DNA of 20,425 bases from Mycoemilia scoparia (lineage: Eukaryota > Kickxellomycota > Kickxellomycetes > Kickxellales > Kickxellaceae): contig JANBPU010000278.1 of NCBI GenBank assembly GCA_027575805.1, positions 1-20,425 of the forward strand, read 5' to 3'. Positions 1 to 9,502 of this stretch are shown here, piece by piece (positions within the stretch are counted from its first letter, which is position 1; the number at the start of each line of letters is the position of its first letter). The position numbers were made by a program, and so were the translations under genes. The notes under the pieces are model-generated. The model made no database searches. It was not told the DNA's origin and saw nothing but the letters and a program-made list of their open reading frames with translations.

Positions 1-1
1 C

Positions 2-145
2 GTTCTGAACGAAAGTCTTTTCAGTGACAACTTATCCAGAACAGTTGAGGCTCGTCCCAGACGACCCTGGTCTGTCAAACCCTATAATGTAGCTAAAGTT
101 AGTAGTTTTAGAATTATTGTTTACATGGGTTTGGAATTCCTTTGA
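2..145 (+). CDS. Possible 3' end of a protein-coding gene (partial)
   Basis: One plus-strand frame is open from the window edge to a TGA at 143-145, while the other two plus frames stop within the first 30 bases. The deduced tail is about 47 residues, with a basic Pro/Arg patch near the middle (ARPRRPW) and a hydrophobic end. An AATAAA follows directly at 146-151. If real, this gene converges on the E1 gene, whose own poly(A)-type signal lies at 279-284. The stretch is too short to recognise a family, and an open frame of this length could be chance or could end at an unseen splice site. Confidence 0.3.
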   Translation, partial: VLNESLFSDNLSRTVEARPRRPWSVKPYNVAKVSSFRIIVYMGLEFL

Positions 146-385
146 ATAAACAAAAAAAAACACATTTTGTAAATAAATGCCAAAAAGTTCAAATTGATTG
201 CTCTAATAATAGCTAGTGGCAGCCTGTGTGGTACATTATTCTATAACATAACAAAAACAACGGGATATATGTAGTAAATTTATTTGATGATAATCATCAT
301 TGTTGTCACCATACACAACCACAACAATCTAAGCAACCTATAAAGCCAAGAGAAGTAGAGAGAGTATAGGAAAGAAATACAAAAA

Positions 386-3300
386 CTACAAATCTCTAAA
401 GACTGAATCAATAATATTTTGTTGTTCCTTTTTATATATTTTTCCGATTCCAGTAACAGGAGCAGCAAGTGGACCTCTGCCAATGTATCTAAGTCCCTTT
501 CCAGCAGGCAATAGCTGTTGGAGACGTGGTGCAATATAAGTAAAGGCGCCAGCATTTTGAGTCTCTTCTTGGCACCACACAAAGTCTTCGCATTCAGAGT
601 ATTTCGAAATAATGTCGAGCAAATCCTGTTTAGGGAATGGAGTCAGCTCCTCAATGCGAATCAAAGCAATAGAAGAACTCTTGTTGCTTGTTTTTTGTAG
701 AGATTCTTTGGTTTTTGCTAAGTCATAGTAAAGTTTTCCAGACAAGAATACGACTCTCTTTACATCAGATGGTGAAGCACCACCATTGTTTGCGGTGATG
801 GAGGGGTCATCGAGGACTGGTTGGAATGAAGTTCCGGGCTGCATATCTTCAAGTTTGGATACAGCGGTAGCCAATCTCAACAAGGTCTTTGGACCAGCAA
901 CAACGAGGGGCTTACGATACTTGCGAAGCATCTGACGACGCAGCAAATGGAAGTATTGGGCAGGTGTGGTGGGATATGCAACTTGGATATTAGGATTGAA
1001 CACCACATCGTTGCTACCCACAAAATATGGATCATCGCTTAGCTGTAAGAACCTTTCAATTCGGCAGGATGAATGTTCAGGCCCAGCGCCATCATACCCA
1101 TGAGGAAGCAACATGACCAGCCCAGATTGGCGCAGCCACTTGGTTTCGCCACTAGCCACATAAGTGTCAATTATAACCTGGGCCGAATTGTTGAAATCGC
1201 CAAACTGGCTTTCCCAGATCGGCAAAGTCTTTGGAGTAGCCCATGATGCACCGTACTCGAATCCAAGTACAGCCAGCTCACTCAGATGGCTGTTGGCAAC
1301 TTCAATCTTTCCACCCGTATTGGTTGGCGAAAGCTCATTGAATGGTACATATACATCTTCCGTATCCTGGTTAACAAACATGACGTGGCGTTGACTAAAT
1401 GTACCGCGCCCAACATCCTGGCCACAAATACAAACATGATAATCTTCTTGTAGCAAGGTACCAAACGCCAGTGACTCAGCAGTAGCCCAGTCAATCCCAG
1501 TCCCCTGCTCAAGATGTTTAAGACGAGGATTGATGTGGAATTTTTGTAGTCTCGGGTGGACCTTAAACCCATCAGGCAAATTAACCGACTGTTTGCCGAT
1601 TTGTTTCAAAACATCGATATCGACGCCAGTATCCATTTTGGTTATGGCCTGGCCTTTATGGATCACCATTCCTTCCCAACGCCCCTCCAATCTACTATTA
1701 TATTCCTTTGGTTCGAAATCGTGCTTGCTCTGTTCCAACTTGTCTTCCAAAAATTTGTAATGCTGGTCTCTCAAACCCTTGACATCGCCTTCGTCCATAA
1801 CCCCGGCCTTTATCAAAGACTGTTCGTACAGCGCCGGAACACTAGGCCTGCCTCTAATAATCTCATACATCTTTGGCTGAGTAAACGAGGGTTCGTCGAG
1901 CTCATTATGGCCCCATCTTCTAAACGTGATCAAATCGATGATCACATCACGTCTAAATTTCTTTCGGTACTCGAAAGCGATCAGCGCGGCCTTGACAACT
2001 TCTTCCGGATAATCCCCATTGACGTGGATGATTGGAGCATCGACCATTTTGCCAATATCCGAAGTATAAACCGTGGATCTGGCATTTTCGGCGGGAGTCG
2101 TGTAACCGATCTGGTTGTTCACAATAATATGAATCGTACCGCCGCAACTGAAGTGAGGCAAGTTGGATAGACCCAGCGTTTCCATGACAATGCCTTGGCC
2201 TGTAAATGCGGCATCGCCGTGGAGCTGCACACACATGACTTTATCGCCCAGCGTACATGCCGGATCAGTATTGGCGTCGTATAAGTACATTTGGCGGGCA
2301 CGAGCGTTTCCGAGCGCTACGGGGTTTACGGCTTCGAGATGAGAAGGGTTTTCCAGCAAACTAACCCGAATTGGTTGTGCCGACGACGAAGACGACGAAG
2401 ATTCATCTTGTTGAGTATATTGGAGGGCAGGGGAGCTGGCTAAATGAGACAGTACATCGCCAGATGCATCAATGCCATTTGGAAACTCGCTATTGCCCTG
2501 GAGTTTTCTGAACAACGATTCCAACGGATATTGCAACAGATCGGCCAACAGATTCAGACGACCACGATGGGGCATGCACAGGACGGTTTCTTTGATGCCA
2601 GCCAAATTTCCGGATTCGAATAATTGGTCAAGCACTATCAGCATGCTTTCGGCGCCTTCCAAACCGTATCGCTTGACACTGCCAAATTTCTTGTGCATGA
2701 ATTGGTCAAATACTTCGGATTTGGTCAGTAAGCTAGCTAAACGTTTTTGTTTTTTACTATCAACAATCGAGTAGGAGCTGGGCTTGTTGTTTTTGGTGGA
2801 GGAGGAGGAGATGTCTTCGACAAGGTCAGCAAACCATTTCCGATGACCTGAATCCGGGATGTGCATAAATTCATAGGCGATTTTGCCTGAATATGTGGAC
2901 TTCAATTTGCCGATTATAGTCTCCAATGTGACTGCCCCATCTTCGACCTGGCCATCATGTTTGGTGGTTTGGTGGTCCAGTTTGATGATGCCAGTTGGAT
3001 TGAATCGTTTGGATAGATCGGTTAGACCATATCTTGCGGGATCCAATTCACGCACGGTCTTGCCGGTTTTGAGATTGAGTGGGTCGAGGTTGGACGCTCT
3101 GTGGGCATGGTCACGGTATGCGTTGGCTAGTCTGACCAGCTGGGCGTTGGATTGGCGGTTTGCCATTTCTTCGGGAGTGTAGTCTGGGATTTCGACTTGT
3201 TTGGGGACACGGAATCCGTAGGCTACATCCTCGTGGTATTGACGTTTAAAAGTCTTTAACCCAGTAGTAGTAGCAGTAGCAGCAACAAGATGCTGGTGGT

Positions 3301-3388
3301 GGTAAATAGATCTTGTTGTGGGACCAAAGTGAGCAGCAGCAGCAGCAGAGACTCGTAAATAACTATTACGAAGTAAGCGAGATGCCAT
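386..3388 (-). CDS. DHTKD1: 2-oxoadipate/2-oxoglutarate dehydrogenase E1 component, DHTKD1-type, mitochondrial
   Basis: This is a thiamine-diphosphate-dependent E1 enzyme that decarboxylates a 2-oxo acid and passes the acyl group to a lipoyl E2. DHTKD1 proteins act on 2-oxoadipate in lysine/tryptophan breakdown in the mitochondrial matrix. The 1000 residues form one uninterrupted frame. Residues 1 to about 48 are Arg/Ser/Ala-rich without acid, as in a matrix targeting peptide. Landmarks are YGFR (57-60), HRGRLN (274-279), the ThDP/Mg motif GDAAF (391-395) with NNQ (424-426), HNELDEP (494-500), GQDVGRGTFSQRH (656-668) and HGYDGAGPEHSS (763-774). The YGFR start, the LSNLPHF...GYTTPAE...SDIGK...HVNGD series and the lack of the longer OGDH N-terminal region favour DHTKD1 over classical OGDH. 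It is somewhat longer than animal DHTKD1 (about 920), partly from low-complexity insertions, including a serine run at 330-336. The ATG is the first after the TATA box at 3581-3588. Substrate preference (oxoadipate versus oxoglutarate) is inferred. Confidence 0.95.
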   Translation of the reverse strand: MASRLLRNSYLRVSAAAAAHFGPTTRSIYHHQHLVAATATTTGLKTFKRQYHEDVAYGFRVPKQVEIPDYTPEEMANRQSNAQLVRLANAYRDHAHRASNLDPLNLKTGKTVRELDPARYGLTDLSKRFNPTGIIKLDHQTTKHDGQVEDGAVTLETIIGKLKSTYSGKIAYEFMHIPDSGHRKWFADLVEDISSSSTKNNKPSSYSIVDSKKQKRLASLLTKSEVFDQFMHKKFGSVKRYGLEGAESMLIVLDQLFESGNLAGIKETVLCMPHRGRLNLLADLLQYPLESLFRKLQGNSEFPNGIDASGDVLSHLASSPALQYTQQDESSSSSSSAQPIRVSLLENPSHLEAVNPVALGNARARQMYLYDANTDPACTLGDKVMCVQLHGDAAFTGQGIVMETLGLSNLPHFSCGGTIHIIVNNQIGYTTPAENARSTVYTSDIGKMVDAPIIHVNGDYPEEVVKAALIAFEYRKKFRRDVIIDLITFRRWGHNELDEPSFTQPKMYEIIRGRPSVPALYEQSLIKAGVMDEGDVKGLRDQHYKFLEDKLEQSKHDFEPKEYNSRLEGRWEGMVIHKGQAITKMDTGVDIDVLKQIGKQSVNLPDGFKVHPRLQKFHINPRLKHLEQGTGIDWATAESLAFGTLLQEDYHVCICGQDVGRGTFSQRHVMFVNQDTEDVYVPFNELSPTNTGGKIEVANSHLSELAVLGFEYGASWATPKTLPIWESQFGDFNNSAQVIIDTYVASGETKWLRQSGLVMLLPHGYDGAGPEHSSCRIERFLQLSDDPYFVGSNDVVFNPNIQVAYPTTPAQYFHLLRRQMLRKYRKPLVVAGPKTLLRLATAVSKLEDMQPGTSFQPVLDDPSITANNGGASPSDVKRVVFLSGKLYYDLAKTKESLQKTSNKSSSIALIRIEELTPFPKQDLLDIISKYSECEDFVWCQEETQNAGAFTYIAPRLQQLLPAGKGLRYIGRGPLAAPVTGIGKIYKKEQQNIIDSVFRDL

Positions 3389-3580
3389 GATTTGGCTGTG
3401 TATGACTAGTATAATTACACGATACTAATATTAGAAAGTTGTTAAAACAAGAAAATAGCAGAACAGAAGAAAAAAACAAACTGCTTATGTAGAAACAAAG
3501 GTATCTGTCTAGTAAAACGCAATAAAGAGAGAAAAGGGGAATAGGAAATGGAATACAGGGAGTGGTGTTGGAGCGAGCGA

Positions 3581-3588
3581 TTTATATA
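3581..3588 (-). promoter_or_regulatory. TATA box of the DHTKD1-like gene
   Basis: The minus strand reads TATATAAA here, about 195 nt upstream of the ATG. No ATG occurs in the minus strand between the expected start of transcription (near 3555) and 3388, which supports the chosen start codon. Confidence 0.55.
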
Positions 3589-4886
3589 AGGTGCTGCATT
3601 CGTCACCACCACTACCAGCAGCAGCCAAAAGAAGAATTGGCTATAGACTAATTGAATTGAACAGAGGAGGGGCTTTTAGAATACCTGGCTTTGTACACAC
3701 AAACCCGCAACAGTAGAAAGTAATAGGATGAGCTAGTAGAAGTCTTTGAAATGGCATTGTGAGAGCAGCGTAGAGAGCAGCTCATTGTTCTCTCTGGCAT
3801 ACACAGAGGGAAATAGTCAAGCTGCTGTTCGTTCAGATCCACAGCCATTCACAGTCCAAACCATCATTTATACCACAAACAATCCTCCAAGGTCAGGTGC
3901 CTTCGATTATTTGTCACTCTCCCTCTTTTTAGTGGTCTGTGTGTTAGCTTCACTCCGTCTCGCTCTCTCGCTTTCCCAGTCGCTGGTTTTCCCTGGACTG
4001 GCCTGGGACTTCCCCTTATCCTAATAGCAAGATCGGAGAGAGGAGAGATTGTCTTTCTAGGTTTTTGGAATGTGACTTACCACACATGCGAGATTTGCAG
4101 CATGAACTTTATGAGTGTGGGAAAACTACCGTGTTTGTGTTTATAATAGTAGTAGTTTGTTGTAGAGTGAGTTTTAAGTGGTGCTCACTTTTTTCTTCAG
4201 GAACTTTGCCTCTCTCTCTCTCGCCCTCTTTGTTTGAGCCTGTCTGTCTGTTGCTGTATATATCTTTTGCTCAGTAGTTAGTTGTTTTAGAGAACTGGCT
4301 TCCTTCCCTTGCTAATATGTACTTAGAAAAGAAACACATCACTGGTGTGAGCAAGAAATCGTGAGCGAGTAGAGAAGAAAGGACTGTGTGTTAAATAACC
4401 GAAATGTAATCAATCTCTTCATACATGTGATGGCGTATGGGGAGAATGGCGGCGGCCCTCTTTTTACAAAAAGTGTCTTTGTGGTAGTGGCGGAGGGAGT
4501 GATTTCCCAAATGGCCAACACAATTGTTGTCTGGCCGATGATAATATTGTATTGTGTCCATCCATGTTTGTGATAATAGAGATAATACAGCAAAGGTATG
4601 GTATAAATAGTCAAACTGATCTTTTCTTTAGTTTTTCATTTTTACAAAGCTTTTATTCTTAAAAATTAATTATCTTCATAGCAAATGTGAGTGATTGAAA
4701 TTCTAACTGATTGGTTCCCATCGACTGAATGTTATTATTATTATTTCGAGAAAAAATGATATATCTAGAATATAAAATCTTTACCTTATAATAATAATAA
4801 AAATGCACATACAAACGTCATCATGTTTATTTAGTCCTTGAAGAAAACAAATGATAAACACCTTTTTAGCATACAAAAGACAGCTG
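3589..4886. other. Intergenic region, no gene supported
   Basis: This stretch separates the E1 promoter from the end of the first small-family gene. It holds pyrimidine-rich runs (CT repeats near 4211-4225), a plus-strand TATAAATA at 4602-4609 with no convincing reading frame behind it, and ATT/AAT triplet runs near 4730-4800. Short open frames here either lack an ATG or have low-complexity composition. I see no tRNA or other RNA gene. Confidence 0.5.
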
Positions 4887-5266
4887 TTAGACATCCAAAG
4901 TGTATCCAAAAGCATACGAAACGGTCTCATCAACCAGATTGCCATCTTTATCTTTTCGAGTAAAAGAAAACGAGACGTTTTTCTTGGCTTTTATTGCCTC
5001 TTCTAGTTTCACAGATGCTTGATCTGGAGTGTAGTACGTTCCTTCAAACTTGACCCTTGGCTAAAGTTGTTAAAAAGGTATAATAGGATAGAACTGTTAT
5101 TTGACCATATATATATATATATATATATATATAGGCGAGTGTGATTTTCTTAACTTACATGGCTGATTGTCTTTAGAGCATTTGTGACTGCCTCAAGAAC
5201 TTCATCTCCACAATATTCTTTACCGTCTGGTAAGTTCCTGTACACAAGATATTCAATCGAAGCCAT
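4887..5266 (-). CDS. Small two-exon protein, local family member 1 (93 residues), function unknown
   Basis: Exon 1 is 5159-5266 and exon 2 is 4887-5060, joined across a 98-nt intron (5061-5158) with GTAAGT donor and TTTAG acceptor. The join falls between codons (phase 0). The product has 93 residues: exon 1 begins MASIEYLVY and contains CGDEVLEAV; exon 2 contains YYTPDQASVKLEEAI, then VSFSF, and ends YAFGYTLDV. There is no signal peptide or membrane segment, and the pattern suggests a compact alpha/beta domain. It aligns with the genes at 7314-7753 and 14300-14736: G-x-x-V-[IL] in exon 1, and T-x(7)-[KI]-L-x(3)-I followed by a beta-like strand in exon 2, with the intron at the same place. An AATAAA (minus) sits at 4826-4831. 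No clear TATA box was found. I do not recognise the family. Confidence 0.72.
5107..5133. repeat. (AT)n microsatellite inside an intron
   Basis: An uninterrupted AT dinucleotide run lies in the middle of the 98-nt intron of the small gene at 4887-5266. Intron length is therefore likely to vary between individuals or strains. Confidence 0.85.
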
Positions 5267-5657
5267 TATAATAAAGGAATATTATAAGGTGTTTATTGAC
5301 ACAAAGAAATGTTTGTGTTTATCTTTCGAATAGATTGCTGTAAAGTAGAGGATTTTGTGATAATGAAGATATCAGGGAGCGAGATTTCTATAAATAGGAG
5401 TTGTGAATAAACACTTACACTTATATATATATATATTATTTGAAGCCTATTTAGCCAGACATATGTACGTACTCATACACATTAAAAGGTTGTTTTTAGT
5501 ACCATTACAGGAATGGCAATGTGTACTTGTTGGATGACGGTTTTGTGATTTTACTAATGCCTTTAGCTTTAAGACTGCCACACAAAATGGCATATATTAA
5601 TGCAAATTTTTGTTCCGATATATGCGAATTTGAGACTTTTGATATTATATATATGGT
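5267..5657. other. Upstream region of family member 1, no gene seen
   Basis: AT-rich sequence with a plus-strand TATAAATA at 5389-5396, pointing away from the small minus-strand gene, and an AT run near 5421-5438. The first plus-strand ATG behind that TATA (near 5462) opens only about 24 codons. I cannot support a gene here. Confidence 0.4.
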
Positions 5658-5765
5658 AAGATTTCACTCGAGATCAAGCATACTGTATGCAGAAATGATG
5701 GGCCATCTGCTATGCAATTCCTGAGGATAAATTTTGCCCAAAGCCTTGTGAGCTTTAACCATACA
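5658..5765 (-). mobile_element. Inverted-repeat element family 2, copy 1 (MITE-like)
   Basis: Read on the minus strand this matches the other family 2 copies: GGTTAAAGCTCACAAGGC, then GGCAAAAT, CTCAGGAATTGCATA, CATTTCTGCATA and TTGATCTCGAGTGAAAT. The two ends are imperfect inverted repeats of each other: the plus-strand start GATCAAGCATACTG...GCAGAAATGATGG faces the minus-strand start GTTAAAGCTCACAAGG...GGCAAAAT. There is no coding capacity and no clear target-site duplication. Confidence 0.6.
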
Positions 5766-6768
5766 TTATTTTAAATTAGAGAAAGTGAATATTTCTAACA
5801 ATCTTGACAATTATTTAACCTAAAAAACTAACAATCAAACTAAAATTGTGACTTCTTTATGTGCACTTATTACCAACAAGAATTAAATGGTTTTTAAATC
5901 AACACGTTTGATCCATTATTTCAACAACAGCAAAAATAAAAATGAAACTCTAAGGTACTAAGACTGATCTATACAAGAAAAATTGCCAAAAGAACGATTT
6001 GTTGGACCATATATTCAACAGGAACATTAGCTGCTGAATAATACCACATAATTACATGTAAACTCAAGCAAACAAAAACTCGGAAAACCAAATGGAGTCT
6101 CATATTGGATTACTTTGGAAAAAAGTATTACCAAAGTATATTAGAAACCTCTGTTTACTTTTGTAGTTCCAATTATTACTATTAAGAGAACCAAAAAAAA
6201 ACAAGGCTATTCAAAAACAATATACAAGTCTTCTCTTTGATAGAGGGATGAGAATGTGGTTGTTTTGAATAAAACAAGTAAGTGGTGTTGTGAAATATTG
6301 GAAATAACATGTAGATGGAAAAAAACCAAGAAGGATGAAATTTTAAAACAAAATATATGTGACTTGAATGTGTGTTGTTTAAGTACAAAATACAAATGTT
6401 TAGAGAAAAAATAGAATATCAACATCTGGCACAAAGGCACATACATACACAAGCACACGCAAGCATACAATGTCGGGAAATATAATTCTTATGAGTTGGA
6501 AATTCTTTACATGAATTGTGTATCTTCGTCCTATAAAAAAATGAGTGGAGGGTGGAGATTCTTGGGTGTGGGTTGAGTTAATGCAGTAACCATCGCTTAT
6601 TTAGGGATTGCATGAGCATTGTTGACTGATTCAAAAAAGATTTTGCTCAAAAATCTTTTGAGCATTAGGTTGATTCCTGGATTTATCCAAGACTATTTTT
6701 AAAAATGCCATACCGTGGTTATACAATTATAAGTATACTTTCACACATATATATACATTATTTCTAAA
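5766..6768. other. AT-rich intergenic region with a short hairpin
   Basis: No gene is supported in this kilobase. Open frames here are AT-rich, lack family features and read through A/T runs. The one clear structure is a perfect 9-bp inverted repeat with 3-nt loop at 6644-6664. A run of short CA-type repeats lies near 6437-6465. Confidence 0.4.
6644..6664. repeat. Perfect 9-bp inverted repeat, 3-nt loop
   Basis: TGCTCAAAA and TTTTGAGCA flank ATC. There is no T-run or gene end next to it, so a terminator role is not supported. It may be a remnant of an inverted-repeat element. Confidence 0.5.
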
Positions 6769-6864
6769 ATATGAGAGATTCTTTTTGAAGGGTGAATGTT
6801 CAATTGCCCCCCTATAATCATTGGCAGCCACCAAAAGACACCCTTCAAAAATTATTACCCATAT
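6769..6864 (+). mobile_element. Inverted-repeat element family 1, copy A (MITE-like)
   Basis: A 96-bp element with inner ends TTTTTGAAGGGTG and CACCCTTCAAAAA and outer ends running out to ATATG/CATAT. The middle contains CCCTATAATCATTGGCAG followed by CCACCAAAAG, shared with the copies at 8550, 11897 and 14972. It has no open frame. The ends are imperfect inverted repeats of about 25 bp. A flanking target duplication is not obvious. Confidence 0.7.
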
Positions 6865-7313
6865 AGTTGATTTGTTTAAAAATCTTTGATAAATCGCAAC
6901 TAACTATAATGAATTTAATATAAAATCTTTCTTTCTCTCTTGGTTTATAAACCAATTTATTGATAATATTGATTGATTCCCCTGGTGGTTATTCTAACTT
7001 GTAAAAAAAAGATATAGAGGAAAAGACTCCAAAAATGTTCCAGACTATATAGTCATTCATACCTAAACTCAAAAACACGCGTTGCAAAAGAAAACAGTGG
7101 AAATGAACATCTGGTGCTCATAGACAAATGATTGTATATGGGGAGGAGACAATTGAAATAATAGGATATTGGAAACGACAGTAGTAGTTGTTGTTGTTGT
7201 TGGATATCCAAACATCTGTTCCTTCCCCCTCCCTTATTCTCACTCATATTTTCTTCGCCAACATTTTATTTGGCTACCATTCACTTGTTCACCCATGACC
7301 AAAAATACCAAAT

Positions 7314-7342
7314 TCAAGCACCAGTAGGTTTCTCACCAGACA

Positions 7343-7375
<33 letters not shown>

Positions 7376-7753
7376 GCGTCTTTGAAGCAATGTAAAAGTA
7401 CTGAACCCTGGTTTGATACTTAAACCTGCCCTCATAGTATCCCAGACTGACTGAAATTGATTGTTTGGCAATAATAAGGTCAATCAGCTTGGATTTGACA
7501 AAAGATTTAGTAAACCAATTTTCATTCACACAGACGTGCCCCTATCGCAATTGCAATTATAGTTATAACAGATACGGTGTGACATATTAGGAATTGGGTA
7601 TTAACAAATATTATAAATATTCTACAAGTGAGAGAATATCTGGGTACTTACACTTGCTGGCATGTCACCAAAATAATCATTGATTTCTGCAATCACTCGT
7701 TTGCCACTCAGGACCTCACCTAAGTCGTTCTGAAAAAACACAATGTCGGACAT
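7314..7753 (-). CDS. Small two-exon protein, local family member 2 (109 residues), function unknown
   Basis: Exon 1 is 7652-7753 and exon 2 is 7314-7541, with a 110-nt intron (7542-7651), GTAAGT donor, GATAG acceptor and phase 0. Exon 1 begins MSDIVFFQND and contains SGKRVIAEI; exon 2 contains NWFTKSFVKSKLIDLIIAK, then SISVSL and VQYFYIAS, and ends with a run of ten serines plus LSGEKPTGA. Against family member 1, the 31-residue core of exon 2 aligns without gaps, with 9 identical residues by eye (V, T, K, L, I, A, K, S, S), and the intron position agrees. The serine tail comes from a TCA microsatellite and is unique to this member. A TATA box lies at 7951-7958, the chosen ATG is the first behind it, and AATAAA (minus) follows the stop at 7265-7270. 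Function unknown. Confidence 0.68.
7343..7375. repeat. (ATG/CAT)n trinucleotide repeat, translated as poly-serine
   Basis: Eleven tandem triplets lie in exon 2 of the gene at 7314-7753. In the gene's frame they read TCA and give a serine run near the C-terminus. In another minus frame they would give poly-histidine, but that frame has no other support. Confidence 0.9.
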
Positions 7754-7950
7754 CCTTTTTTGAGTCAATTTTCAAGTGTTTGTGAAGCGAAGGTGTGGTG
7801 GGTTGTATCGGTAAAGACTGACTTTTATTGCAAACCTTAGTTAGTGTGCAACTTGTGTAGTGCGGAGGAGGGAGGAGTCAATTTTTTTAAACAAAAAAGA
7901 CAGACAAGAGGGGAATAAGAGATTTCCGACATTTTGGAATTAGTGAGCTG

Positions 7951-7958
7951 TATTTATA
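7951..7958 (-). promoter_or_regulatory. TATA box of small-family member 2
   Basis: The minus strand reads TATAAATA about 200 nt before the ATG at 7753. No ATG lies between the expected transcription start (near 7925) and 7753, which supports the two-exon model. Confidence 0.55.
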
Positions 7959-8320
7959 CAGAGAAAGAAAGAAAGATAGATAGATAGAGGATTTTTATTT
8001 ACCAAGTCAACGGGTCATATCCGAAAGATTCCAACAGCTAAACACATGGCATGGACCTTTAATGGGGCGCTTTCAAGAAGGAAAATAGCAACAATAGTTT
8101 ATTATGTGAATAGCTCGTTATTATCGAATAGAGCTTGAGCATTAATGCTTAAAGATTATGCTGAGATCGTGAAGTTTTGGGACCAAGCACAATAAAATGC
8201 TAATGCAAAATCACATAAAATGGGAGAGGGTTTGTCCCCCGCTTGATAAGCCATTCTACTTGTATCTAACATATCTGTGGTTTTTTGTAGATTATGTCAA
8301 GTACTTTGGAGGAGGGCAAA
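7959..8320. other. Intergenic, nothing recognised
   Basis: Contains a purine run with GATA repeats (7964-7988) just upstream of the TATA box of the small minus-strand gene, then AT-rich sequence. I see no gene or RNA. Confidence 0.4.
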
Positions 8321-8449
8321 GTTCACAACAAAACAAGGTTTAGGACAAAATGTGCCCCTCAGGAGCTGAATAGAAAATGGCCAATGATTGGGCTAGAATC
8401 CAAAGTCCCACCTTTGTCTACCTTACATCTGATCTCAAGTGAAATTTCA
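8321..8449 (+). mobile_element. Inverted-repeat element family 2, copy 2 (MITE-like)
   Basis: Shares with the copy at 12005 the order GTT.ACAA...CAAGG, GACAAAAT, CCCTCAGGAGCTG, a TCAAA/CCAAA block, and the end GATCTCAAGTGAAATTTCA. It is more diverged than the other copies. A family 1 element follows 100 bp downstream. Its chance open frame is not coding. Confidence 0.55.
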
Positions 8450-8549
8450 TCTTATTTATATATATACATAGTTCTACAAGGTAATTATTCTAAAAGACAG
8501 TGCTGCTTTTGGATTATATATATTCATATTAAACAAAGAAAGAAACCCC

Positions 8550-8657
8550 ATACGGATAGTTATTTTTGAAGGGTTAGTCACACATTTGGATGTGATTGCT
8601 GCCCCTATAGTCATTGGCAGCCACCAAAAGGTACCCTTCAAAAATCATGATCCATAT
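8550..8657 (+). mobile_element. Inverted-repeat element family 1, copy B (MITE-like)
   Basis: A 108-bp element whose ends read ATACGGATAG...TTATTTTTGAAGGG and, on the other strand, ATATGGATCATGATTTTTGAAGGG. The interior has CCCTATAGTCATTGGCAG and CCACCAAAAG as in copy A, in the same orientation. It is non-coding. Confidence 0.7.
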
Positions 8658-9145
8658 GCAAAAATTTATAATAAACTCTATTGATATGTTTAACAGATAG
8701 TATAATATGTGTGAGTGAAAGAAAAAGAAAGATTTTTAGATATAAGATTAGTAATAGGGCTGCTTTTCAAGTAATAGTAATAGAAGTGGTAGTAGTAGTA
8801 AAGGCAATGCCAATATTAGGAATGTTTCGGCCCCCATCTGATGATAAGGATAATGATGGAAAAATCAAGTCAAATGCAAGGACGAATCAAATTGAAATTA
8901 TCGTCTCAAGTGATTTATAAAGCAGATGATCGTTATTAAGGTCACTCCCAATCCTGATCTCAACAATCGCGATGATGTCTGTCTACGTGTGAGTGTGCGT
9001 GTGGCTGATGATGGTTTTTAACTGTGGCTTGGAAGGCAAGAGTGAGCCGGCCATTTTGCCACGTTAATGCGCTCAAAGCTATTGCGCGATCCATTATTCA
9101 AGAGCTTATTATTGCAATCTTGAGGTCCTGTTGGTCAAATGGGAA
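8658..9145. other. Intergenic, no gene supported
   Basis: A plus-strand frame stays open from about 8681 to 8920, but it starts without a convincing promoter, is built partly from a GTA/GTG triplet run (valine run) and resembles no family. The rest has TG-rich sequence near 8990-9005. Nothing else is recognised. Confidence 0.35.
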
Positions 9146-9266
9146 GATTTTGCTAGTGATCGAAACCATGGTAGGCAGAAACGATGGTGGGCCCTCATAA
9201 GATATTTTATACACAACTACACCTGGGGACCCACCATTTTGCCCAGAGCCTTGTGAGCTTTGACCA
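9146..9266 (-). mobile_element. Inverted-repeat element family 2, copy 3 (MITE-like)
   Basis: On the minus strand it starts GGTCAAAGCTCACAAGGC, then GGGCAAAATGGTGGGTCCCC; the plus-strand start is GTGATCGAAACCATGG, then AGGCAGAAACGATGGTGGG. The two ends are thus imperfect inverted repeats of about 40 bp around an AT-rich centre. It matches copy 1 closely at the CAAGGC...GGGCAAAAT end. Confidence 0.6.
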
Positions 9267-9502
9267 TAGAAGCAAGCTTGGAATGTCGAAATCAACAATA
9301 CTATGGCTTTTAAATTATGCAGCCACGACCCTTGTCCTGTTTCTAGCCAGCGTTTGTTTGTGTTTGGGTTGTGCTAGTGGATGAAGAGAGGATGGGATGG
9401 GATGGGATGGGCTCAACAAAGAAACAGAGAACAATCAAAACATACACATATTCCTTATTTATAAAGGTTGACCGTTCGTGCATCATACCCCACCCGTCGC
9501 TT

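Noticed and set aside
1556..2170. 204-codon open frame on the plus strand
   Set aside because: It lies wholly within the E1 gene on the opposite strand, where codon bias leaves the antisense frame open. No promoter or family match.
6644..6664. Hairpin as a transcription terminator
   Set aside because: No gene ends next to it, and hairpin terminators are not expected in nuclear fungal genes.
7289..7483. Minus-strand frame with a poly-histidine run
   Set aside because: It is the triplet repeat read in the wrong frame; the serine frame continues correctly from a spliced first exon and aligns with two paralogues.
8294..8569. 91-codon plus-strand frame
   Set aside because: It runs through a family 2 element and into a family 1 element, so it is repeat-derived.
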